Assembly (NCBI GenBank): GCA_030248135.1
Contig: JASANC010000209.1
Coordinates: 82,905 to 146,904, forward strand
From: Theristus sp. LFF4_11
Taxonomy: Eukaryota; Nematoda; Chromadorea; Monhysterida; Xyalidae
Length of the DNA stretch: 64,000 nt
Reading direction: 5' to 3'
The notes beneath the pieces were generated by a model. That model had not been told where the DNA came from, searched no databases, and saw only the letters and a program-made list of their open reading frames with translations. Below, piece after piece: positions 33,501 through 45,500 of the stretch. The translations under genes were made by a program, and so were the position numbers. The first letter of the stretch is position 1. Every line of letters starts with the position of its first letter.

Positions 33501-36500
33501 CAAGAGCCACAACGTCTTCTCAGCGAACCACCCACGATGTTGTCCGAAATCCACCAGCGAACGCGAGCTCTGACACCATCGGCTACCACTTCAGTTCAAC
33601 GTTAGTCAGTGTTTTCAAATTTTAGTTTTTAACCAGGTGTTACAGTAATTATCATTAAAAATAACTACTAGCTTTAAAAAATTGTCAAGAAAGCGGCTCG
33701 TTTAGCCACTGAATTGATAGTTTGGAGGAGAAGCTAAAAATCTTGCCAAATAAATTCGTTACCAGCGCGTTTGTTAGAAGAGTAAAATTGTTATTCAAAA
33801 TGATCACAGCAGATCTTACAATTGAAAAATCGTTTTCGCATTTTCGATCTGTTCTTGTAAGGTTGTTTGAACAAAAAAACGATGAGTTTAAAAATCTCTC
33901 TTTGTTGTCAGTGAGATGGAATGCAACAAAACTTAAACTAAAAAATTGCTTTAATTGGCACTCCACTCACTGCAAGTTTCCTGAAGTCTTGAAAATAGAG
34001 TTTCAAGTTGCGTTGTGTCAACTGAATTAATTGTTTGCTATTAAATGAAATTTTACTGCACCAAACGTTTAGGTATACAGTGGCGGCCAAAAGTTTGGAA
34101 ACCCCCATGCGCGCGTGCGTGTGGTGGTACATGCGTGCTTTTATTGTGCGTCTCTCCCCAACACATGCTAGCTTTGTTTTTATGAACACAACAATTGCGT
34201 GTTCCAAAAATCAAAAATATTTGCTTATGTGCGTAGTAATAACGCAAAAATGCGCGATATGCAGCGCACGCAGGGGTTTCCAAACTTTTGGCCGCCACTG
34301 TAGAATTGATGTGGTTGAAATTTTAGCTTGATTTCAAGCATCCAGTTGCTGACATCAGCCGTTTATTTTGTTGACGTTTTTGGATCATCCTGTACATGAA
34401 GGTGCAGAGTCGGCCAGCGCTGGTGAAGCAGGCAGTCGGCGAAGTTGGGCCCCAGTCTCATTCAACCTTGGCGGTTCAGTCACGGCCAGCAACGTGTGTC
34501 GCGGGTTCAGTCCGACGCGCGCTACTTCAGTGCCCTACTACCCGCCAGTTTTCTCACCGTTTAACGCATCAAATGAGCAACGGTAGAAATTGTTTTGTCA
34601 ACTTGTGTTTATTGTCAAGTCTCTGAGCGATTTACCACAAACGATCCGTTGTTTTTATTGTCTTTTTATCAGACGAAAGAAAGTTTTATATTCTGTTCTT
34701 CGATCACCATTAACTGTTTTTTTCTATTCCATTTCAGAAGTGTGCCGCATTCGCCTGCAAGGAATAATCAGAGCGAGATTAGCCAAACATCTCCGGGTAG
34801 TTTCAGTGACGGTGGATTTGGACGCCCACGCCCTAGAACGTCTTCAGAGCACACATGGCAGCCGAGTGCAGGCAAACATGCGAATTGCGACAGGACTGGC
34901 GCCGCAACACCGACCGCGCCCACTCGGGGTTAGATTCCGAACTATTTCCCGTAAACAAAGGCATCGAATCATTGTTGCTTAAGGTTTCAGAGGTTAAACC
35001 GTAGTTGTTTGACACGTTGTTTTCAACGCATGTCATGTGATAAAGTTGAACATTTTTACACCATTGAAAATTGAATTTTACATCGTTATCGCTTGATAAC
35101 ATGAATATTTTTATGCAAGATAAGCTTAAAAGGACAACTCATCTAGACACACATTTCACAAAGCGAGCCATCTACAGGGTGAGCCAAAAAAAAGGTTCCA
35201 TTTTCAAACTGCTGTCATTGGCTGGTATTTCAATATTATGAGCTGAAATTTTCAGCATTGATAAAACATGTGATGCCATTTTTCTGACAAAATTTTTATC
35301 CAGTTTGGTCAAGTAGATTCAGTTTTACAGCACAATGTTTAAAAATTCCCAAATTTTCAAAAAAACGGATTTTTAACCAAGAATTTAACAACGAATCATT
35401 GCTCATAGACATCCAAATCATCATCAAGGTTTGTCGTCCAGCAGCGGTTGGATGGAATTTTACGCGAAACTGGCGAGTCACTGCAGAAAAACTTTCAGAT
35501 TGCTCCCACCAGATAGCACACCAGACCCGTTGTTCTGCTGTCCACTTAACCATGACGAAACTGCAGAAAACAAACTGAAACACTGTTTTTATTCAAACCG
35601 CAGAAAAACTTTTCAAAAAAAACAAATTAACAGACAGAGCAACACAGAAAACAAAAAGCAACTGAACAATTCTTTCTGTCGCAGTCGCATGGCTGCTGAC
35701 TCGAGTCCGTTGTGAAACATCAGAATTTCGCTCGAGGTGCTCAAATGCAATTCAAGTGTGAGACCTTTCCACTCTGAGCACATGATTTGAACTATCACGG
35801 GTATCCAAAAAGACCAATTTGTCACCTTCGCAACAGTTTCAAAATTGAATCACGCATCTTGATACTAATTTTTTCTTGCACTCATTTCAGTCAATTTGTT
35901 GATTTTTCGAGCTTTTTAGAAAATCTGCCACAGTGAGCGCTAGGAATTATATATCGAAAAAAAATTTTTGTCAGTAAAATGGCAACACATGTTTTATCTG
36001 TGCTGAAAATTTCAGCTCATAATATTAAAACACCAGCCAGTGACAGCAGTTTGAAAATGGAACCTTTTTTTGGCCCACCCTGTATTTTTTAAAAACATTT
36101 CTTGGAATCAGTTACTATTATGATTCTATTACTGTCTGTCTACCACACTCCGTTTTGAATTATTATGATTTACTCTCTACATACTTCTCAGATCAACTGA
36201 GTATTGAAATTCCCATGTGATTTTTAATCAACACATACACTTTTCGGATTTCACTCGGAAAGTTTCGAACATTTCGGATATATGCACACACAATGAATGC
36301 ACCCTAAAGCTGCTGCTTATTGGGTTACTTTTTACTCGTTTGGATGCCAGACGCAAAGGCAAAAAGCCTATGTGCGTGTGGCTAGAAATGCTCGGAAAAA
36401 CTCGTAACGCAAATAAATTCGAATGTTAGAAGTCAATATGATGCGTTCGCGCTTTGTCAACTTTTCGACTGGTTTCTGCTCGCTGTGTATCTCAAGTTTT

Positions 36501-39500
36501 TTTTATTGTTGAAATTTACCGTGCTTCAGCCTCAGCATTTGCGTACAATATTTTTATATATCCCTCATGTCGCACTAAAACAGTTGAATTTTGAATGGTT
36601 TGTTCTGAAAAGCACTCTGTTGTTGTGAATCTGGTTACTTTACATTGTGAAAGCAAAATTTTATGTCACACACGATCAGAAAACTGAGCTTTTTTCTGCA
36701 TTTCTTCTATTTATAAATGTGATTTTACTTACAGTCGAACTCTAATTAAAGGGAATCAGCTGAATGGTTGGTGATCACGTGATGCATGCTTTCTGTGCAA
36801 ACCAAACTCCGCCCCACAGCAATTTCTGCACAGAACGCATGCATCACGTGACCACCAACGGCTCAGCTGATTCCGTAAAATTTAGAGTCCGACTGTATTT
36901 GTTTTCTTTTTTCAGACGAAGGTAGCGTTACACCGGTCGCTAGTCCCCGTCTGCACGTTGATTTTCAACAATCGGAGCAAAACAGCTGCGAAGCAATTGC
37001 TAAAGTTCATCACGTTTCCCAAGAAACCACCACTGGCAAACCGATAGAACAGCCGCACGGACCACCACAAGCGAAACCGAGGAAAAGCAAACCAAAGCCA
37101 CCGTCTCCGCCGCCGAAACCACAAAAAGCTGTGGTCAGCAAGCTAATGGCTGAATCAACGAACACGTCCTCATCCGATACGTCAAGGTTACAGTTTTATG
37201 AGCTTTGAAACGTTGATGAAATCTGTTCTCTTTTGGTCTTGCCACAAGGCAAATGCAAGAATGATACATTGTAATCTGTCAAAAACTGTGGCGAATTTCA
37301 GAACTGAACCAACATCTTGATGTGAAACTTGCAGCAATGAAAGAGCTTGCGTTGCCATTTGCTGTTTCAGCTAAAACGGTCAATTCTATTTATCACAGTG
37401 TAACAAACAATTGAAATGTTCGATTTTGCATGTGTGACGCGCCTGCGACATCAGTGGTGGTGCTGTGTTATGAGAAAACGCACCCGTTTTGATGCCCGAC
37501 CACATTGGTTTTTTTTATGGTTACAAATCTTGACTACAGTATTTTGTTGTCTGTTTTAAAGTTTATTCTTTTATAAACTTCATCTGAACAAAGCTTGAAT
37601 AGAGAATAACGGAAGTGCAGACGGAACTCGATGGGTTGATTCACCGTTTTTTGACATAAATCATGTTTTTGCAAGCCTCTGCACAAAAGTTCACGTGGAG
37701 AGAGCTCTGAATTTACGGTTTAACTGTTCAAAATTCCTAGATAATGAGGTTTACAAAGATCCTAAAAAGTTGACATTGTGCACGGTGTTAAAAGCAGCAC
37801 ACGAGCACACAGTTCGCGAAATTGAACACGCAGAAAAGAAGAATCATGCGCTGCATCATGCACTGCAAAATCGCCTGCACTGCATTCTGCATACATCCTG
37901 CATTGCAAACTGCCCTTTGCATTTGCATTGAATTTGAAACTGCACGCACTGCATCCTGCACTGCATATTTCAAAAATGGCTAAAGCTGACTGTATTTTTT
38001 AGATATGCAGCGCAGGATGCAGTGCAGTTTTACTTGTGTAGCAGGCGCAGTGCGTGTTTTTCTGCGTGAAGGTTTTAATTGTGCGGTTGGCTTGACTGAT
38101 AGCGTTGACCGTATTAGCTGGAAATTTAACACAACAAGCGGCAACGCAAGTTCTTTGTTGCTGTAAATTTCTTCTCAAAATGTTGTTACTTCGTTTTGAA
38201 TACCATTTTTTGGAATAGTTTTTTAAACAATTTTGTTTGATCACCCTATATAACAAGTTAAACATTGCATTACAATCAGAAAAAATGTATTCGTAAAATA
38301 ATCTGCGCCACAGAAGTTTTAACTATACATAACCAAATGCAGATGGGTGATGCCGCAACGGAATGCAATGTCGGAAGATCAATATTCGGTTGGATCTAGT
38401 CACTCGAAAGCTGCAACAGACGAGCTGTGCTCGCCACTGGTCGAGCATCCTTTGTCTGGAGGCTTAATCGGGGGATCTGTCATCAGTGATCATCCATCAC
38501 TTGCGACTGGAACGTTGGTGATTTCTTCTGTTCATTGTCGGTTGAGTGCATATGCGCGTTCTATCACTGATTGGTTGCGATCTAACTCACCGAGATTCCG
38601 TTACTAATTCTGCTACTAAATTTACCAGTTTTACTATCAATAAATATTAAAAATAAATTTGTGTACAGGTTTTTTTCTTGCAGAGTAGTAGGGATGGCAC
38701 GACAAAACCGGTTTTTTCATAAAAAGTAACCGTTTTTTATCCGTTTTACACCAAAAATAAAAAAAAAACGTTTTTTTACCAATAGGAAATCTGAATTTTC
38801 AGTCGTAGAAACAAATCGAAGTTTTCAGTCGTCAAATCCACCACTCAATTGTGCGGGTAAAGCAACGCTTTCTGATTATTGTTCACAAACCCGACAAGAA
38901 CAGATTTAAAACATCGCCAAAATCACTGTTAGTTCTTTCGTTCGTTCGTTCGTTCGTTTGTTCGTTCGTTCGTTCGTTCGTATTGGGATCGTAACTGATT
39001 TGGTCTATCGTGCGAGAAATCCTTTGTGGTAGCTCGTAGTGAAGTCGAATATAAAAAAAAACCACTAAAACCGTTTTACAACTGTCACACTTTAGAATCG
39101 ACGTCGATGCAGAGTCACGAACAACAACAACGACGGACGAAGACCGCGGCGTTGCGTACAGTGCGATGTATTCGGCGCCCACTCGAGAGTCGAGTGGCTA
39201 CACGGGCGCTGACGAAATGAGTTCACTGTCGTTGAGTCAGAGGAGCAGTCGACCGATCAGTCCCACAACGTCGACGCTGCCCATGGATAAGCCTGGTGCG
39301 TGCGATGGCTGGCCAGTTGCGCTGCGCTGGTTTTCTTATTCGGTTTTTGCTTGTTTCGGCCAGGTTTGCTGATGTTCTGTGATTGGATGATGGACCGTTT
39401 GACATTGTTTTCATCTCAGTTTCAGACGATTTGCGGTGGCCGTCGTCGTCTCATCAACCACTTTCGGCTGGTGGCGTTTCACGGCCGGAACAAGTGAATT

Positions 39501-42500
39501 TCGGTGGCTCGGGGAATTCGATGCCGCAGCAGCAGCCGCAACCGCAGTCGTCAAGCTCATTTGCGCCGGACAAGTATGCTCGTGCACCAGAGCCGCAATA
39601 CCCGAGCGCGTTCCGGGAATGCGCAAATGACGACGCTAGGCCACGTTTCTCAAATCAGAGTAACGAACCACCGGAGGCGACGACGGGCAGTGAAAAAGGT
39701 TTGCTGTTTTTAGAAATCATTACCTTACGCTCATTTTGTGCAAATTTGGCGTGACATCTACTGCAAGCATCTGAAGAGTTGAACATTCAAATGTGGTTTC
39801 TGGTTAATTTATTATTTTGCATCATTTGGTGAATATTTTTTATTTTTAAAACTAAAATAACCCAACTTTTGCTTTGCCGCATTTGAAACAACAGAACAAC
39901 AGGAACTAAAAATGAAAAGCTGTTGCCGTTCGCGCTTTTTTTCGATGTAATTCAAGTGAGAAATAATCAGCAGTTATTTGTCCTGGTTTTTTTCACACAA
40001 ACCGCGTTTGGTGATTTTCCACTACATTCTTGATGATGAACACTACGAATTTGTACGTTGAAAACTAGAGGAGAAGCGCTTCTGTCTGCCTCCGTAAAAC
40101 GTAAATTCATTTCTTGTCACTCATTCTTGTCTGCAGACATTTTGCCGTTGGTGCGCTGATCTTTCTGCGTTTTCAAGGAAAAAACTTTGCGGCTTTGTAA
40201 GTCCCGGCTTAAACTTTTTTGTTTTTTAAATCGTTCCTGAAATAGGAAAGACTAGCAGATAACCCGTGCCTACGGCACGGTTAACTGACAAAATACAGTT
40301 ATTATTTTTGTGGATTTTGGCCTTTTGACCTGTGCCACGTCCCGGACTAAAAACGCACTGGATTATGATTTTGAGCTGCTTCAAGCGAATTTTGTTCATT
40401 TACCATGCAATGATCGTTCATTTTCAAAGCAATTTGTAGCCGTCGATGCTTTATACCTTTTGAAAATCGCAGCATTTTCAGTTTCTTTTTGAAAACAGTT
40501 TTTTTGTCAACCGTGCTTTTGCTGAATTTATTGCTTTCGATCATAAACTGATTTAGTCACGACAGCACTTGTTACTGTGTGGTTTGGTTAACGCTGGTTT
40601 CAGCATCGATAAAAGCAACAGATTTTTTTGCCGAATTTTCAAAAATTTGCCTGTCATTTTAATCAGAACCTGCTTTTCAATTCAATCTTTGAATAATTCA
40701 ATGTAATAATCTTTGATCAGCAAGCAATACAACCCGTTTAATATAGAAAAAGCAATCTTTTTAATCAGCAACAAACAACTGCCATTCCCATTTGTAAAAT
40801 CAATTTTTTTATTAGCTTCTTTATGTCGCTTAATTATCGTATCAGTCTTCTTTGATCAGTTGCATTTCGGTGTCATTCCCGTTTAAAGTATCAAAAAACA
40901 ATCTTTTTTAAAAGCGACAATTAACAGCCATTCCAGTTCAAAGTATCAAACATCCATCTTGTTTCATTATCTTTCCGTTCGTCGCTTATCGTGCAACTGC
41001 TACTACTTCCGTTCAAAACATGAAAAAAACAATGCTGTTTCATCAGCAACAATCAACCGATAGTCCGATCCCCGTTTAAAATATTTAAAAAATTGAAAAG
41101 CAATCTGGTATTAGTCAGTTACATTCCGCTGAAATTCCTGTTCAGTATAACAGAAATCAATCTTCAGGATCATCAACAATCATCCCGTTCAAAATTGATC
41201 TTTTTTTTAATTACGCGCGCCGGTTCCGGAAACCCGAAGGTACCAAACTCCGGCGGAGACGGGCAATTACTGCCCCGAGCCCAATTTTACCCTCGGCTCA
41301 GGAGGGAATAGACCATCAGATGTTTGTTGGTCACTCTAATTTTCCACGAGTATGTCTTGTCCACAGCGAGGTTCGAACCGGGTACCTACAGAACTGTAGG
41401 CCGAAGTTCTACCGCTACGCCATGATCGATTGGACCGTTCCACTGATTCGCTATCGATCATGGCCACGTCTTTGTTGATGCTGCAATCTTTTTGCAGTGG
41501 AACCTATTTAGCCTATTTGTTTATCAACAATCCATGCTCGTTAGTAATTCGATTGATGTAGATATGATGGCAAACAGCAGCAGCAGCCAAATCAAAGTTG
41601 TCGATCATAACCTAATATTTTATTGTATGGGAATTATGATGATTTTTTGACTTTTCACAGAACAGAGATTGAAAAACAGTTCACATGAACCATGAATAAA
41701 AACTGGAGTGAAGCTACAGATGATCTATATATAGCAAAAAGCTGCGGACAAACAATCAAACAAACTTTCTTACTATCTTAGTATTATAGATTTCGAAAAT
41801 CTGGCGACAACATTTAAGAAAAAATAGGAAGAAAACGCGTCTTTTTAGTCCGTGTTCTGCACAGCAAATAGGGTTGGTGAAAAATGTGGGAATAAAAAAC
41901 GACGCAAAAATTTTATATGCTCAAAATCGCTACAAACACACAACTTTTGAAGCATCGTTTGAGGCAAAAAGAAGAAAGTCTTTGCTTTGGATATGACGTC
42001 TGTGTGCAGGAGATTGAGTTTGGAGTTAGGACTTTTAAAGGTGGCACTGTTGCACTCTTACATTATTTCACACACTGATTTTTTCAAAGAGCTGTTCTGT
42101 TTCGCCACCGGTTGTTGCGAGTTTTCGCGACTCTCTGTTTCAGCAGACAACACAGCAAGCAACTGAGTGGAATTAATGCTGTTTGTTACGTGTAGTTCGT
42201 CGCGTGTCCTTTTGGTAATGGAGGCTTTTTGTCTTTTTGACTTTCTCTGTATGTTGTGCTGATATGACGCTGACCCTGTTGTCCGTCACACCACGACCAC
42301 CCCTTAAAACGATGTTTTACATTGCCCCGTTCAGCGTCACTTCTGCGCTCTGATTACGTGTCTGCTAACCTCCTCTGTGAGTCGCCTCGGCGCGTCTCGT
42401 TAGTCGCAAATGCGTTTCCACATGTTTTTGCAACGAAGGAACCTTTAGTTTTGTTTTCTGAGATTCCTGATTTGCTGAATGTGGGTTTCAGGACAATCAA

Positions 42501-45500
42501 CTTTAGCGTGTTTCGTTTTGATCGGTTCAAGTTTAAAAGCATGAAAAGTGGTCGAAAAGTTCGGTTTAAATATTTAGGCTTTGAATAGCACGCGAGAAAT
42601 GCTCCAACTCCTGCTCCGTGTCCTGTCCCGCCACTTGTCTCGTGTCATGTCCCGTCCCGAACAAAATTGCTCAAAATGCCGAATAACTAACCGGTGATTT
42701 TTCTGGTAGCATTTTCCAATCGATTTTAGCAATTTTAGCATTTGCAATTTTTTAACACGTGGCTGGACAGGACATGACGCGGGACAGGACACGAGACACG
42801 AGATGGGACATATTTTTTGCGTGTACCACCAATTCGTGTACCGTATTACCTCTAATAAACCCCCATGGGGGTTTATTTCTTCAGCGACTTCTGGGGGTGG
42901 GGGTTTATTTTTGGGGGGGGGCTTTATTTTTGGGGGGGGGGTTTATTTGGAAACCATTTTTAGGGGTGGGCAAAATGGCAAAAATACCTTCCATGGCAGG
43001 AAGGAAGTCGCAGAAACTTCTACTCTACATAGAAATTTCCTTTTACAACAGCCTTTTGTGATGAAATTACCATTAACTCATCCATTTGGGGCCTTTGGTA
43101 GCACAATTTCATCATTTTCACTGCAACCAGCCACTGAATTCGCTGGGTATGTGTTTCAAACAGGTTTCAATAATCCCCCATGGGGGATTTTTTTGGGGGG
43201 GATTATTTGGAAACTTGTCGAGGGGGTGGGGGTGTATTTTTGGGGGGGGGGGGGGGATAGAGAGATATAGTGGCTTAAAAATTCAGCCATGATGATTTTT
43301 CTGTAATGGGGGGCTTTATAGGATATTTCAGTGAAACCTCACTTGGGACAAGGGTTTTCCAAGAGTCCAGTTTTGTTTTCTTAGAACCATTGTTTTTCGA
43401 TACATCTCATTCCACTGGTATAACCACTTTCACAAACTGCAACGTTTATTCTCTACCATACAGTAGAAACTTAAAAATTCAGTGCTCTTAAATGCTCTCA
43501 AATGCAAATTTACGCAACATGTGAGTGTTCATGTACAAAAAAAAAAATTCTCCGGAAAAAGCGACGCATGGTGATTTTTTCTGTAATCGGAATGGGCGAT
43601 ATAGTTCATATGGTCAGCGCGCGCAACTGCATTTTATATGTGATATCACCGGTTTTTAATGCGGGAAAATTTATTCAAATGTTTAGTGCTGGCTGTTCTG
43701 TTCAAGTGTTGAGGACAAGTTGTTTTAGGGCCAAAAGAAAACTGACGCTGCCAATGAAGCATAAAACGAAACAAAAAGTTTTGGTTTTGTTTTCTTAGAA
43801 CCATTGTTTTTCGATACATCTCATTCCACTGGTATAACCACTTTCACAAACTGCAACGTTTATTCTCTAACACTTCAAACCGTGAAGTTACAGCCAGTCT
43901 GTTACATGTTATGCACGAACAAATATTTTAGCACCCCTACTGTTTGTTTTTATTAGCTAATTTCAGATCGGAATTTATTGTGTACACTATAAACTAACTT
44001 TGATCGATGCTTTTGCTGTTCCAGCTTTTAAAGACTAACGTAAGAAAGCCAAGTCGATAATCTTCGAAAATCATTCACCTTTAAACAAAGGTCTGTATTT
44101 CCGCAAACTGGACTCGAGATTTTATGGCTGTATAGTGTTACAAGACTTTGACAGTGGGGGCTGTAAATTTTTCAGCTGTGGAACCGTAAAAGCCACGTTT
44201 TTCTGCAAAACAAAACAACAAATAGCAACAGAAAGAAAGCACATTTATGTGCCGACTGCCGGTATATCAAGTTTTAAAGTTTCACATCCACTATTCACGC
44301 AAAAGCATAACAACAAACTAAACAGAAAGTGCTTGACCGAAAAATATAGTTGAAATTTGAGCTTTTTGCTTGCTGAAAGGAAAATAAAGTCTGTGCATAA
44401 GTCATAATCATTGTTACTGGTCAATAATAACTTTATACCCAATTATAAGTTTTGCATTTTTGCGACGAGCGGGTATTTTGGCGGCAATATCAAAGCGACA
44501 ACAAAACAACAAACAAGACTATTTGCGCGCTATTAGCGCCAAAATACAATCTATTGTTGAAAATATTCTACTGTTTTAGCTGTGTGCCCGGCCCATTCTT
44601 TGTTTGTGTGTTTGTTTCACACAGGTTTCAGTTTTTTCAAAATTTTCTTTGTTTCCGGGAACAAAGCGCTGAATATTTTTGTTGTCATATGAGTCAATTG
44701 CAGAAAAAAAGCCATTCAGGAAGCTCAGCCGTTTTTCACGACTTTTTTCTGTTTCTGGAAAGCTGACAGCCAACAAAAACCAAAAAACACAAAATAGAAA
44801 AATCTGCTTCTTGTCAAACGTGAAAATTTACTGTTTTTTGTGCTCACCAAGTTCAACGTCGTAGGACTAAAAAGTAAAATGTCTTTTTTTTTGTTCAAAG
44901 TGCTGTGCTTTCGTAGGCTGGGACCGGGCAATAAAATATCCATCCATCCCCTGGAATGCCGAAAAATCAGAATAATGAGTCTCACAGAAAATGGCGAATT
45001 TTGTTATTGTAAATCGTTCAACAATAACTTTTGGCTTTTAGGATTTTGTAACAAGATATGTCGGTGTTTTTTTCTCAAAAATTGTATAGTTTCTTGACAA
45101 ATGTGTCAGCAACAACCGGCGGACGGAAGCAAAGGACAAGTTTGGGTTTTGCTTTTTTACTTCACAAAATACGATGCAACCAGAAATGTTCGTTCGTACC
45201 CAGCTATTATTACAACGACAACGTTTTTTGACGAATCGTTTTTTTCTTTTGAACTACAATTAGACTTTTTTAGTTTTTCTTTTTGGTATTATCATTTATC
45301 TAAAAATCCGCCGTTTCCGAGTGTTTCTTGCTCAGTCTTGCAAATTTTTTGGCTCTTTTGATTGAAATACCAAAGTAATAACATTTTTCTTCATCATTTT
45401 TACGCAGTTGTCAGCTACATAGCCAGCCAAAACACCTTTTTGTAAAAACATTTTAGTTTTTTTCTGATAATGCAGGCTTCGGCTGGAATATTACAATTTT

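Noticed and set aside
37695..37931. Open frame over the TGCA-rich tract as an exon
   Set aside because: Composition-driven His/Cys-rich translation with no suitable phase to join exons 7 and 8, which splice directly.
39113..39114. Acceptor one dinucleotide earlier for exon 9
   Set aside because: Starting at 39113 puts the exon in a frame with a stop near its end; starting at 39115 keeps it open. The choice remains provisional.
41360..41425. Functional tRNA gene
   Set aside because: A and B boxes are present but the acceptor stem does not pair and a non-tRNA body with A-rich tail follows, which fits a SINE.
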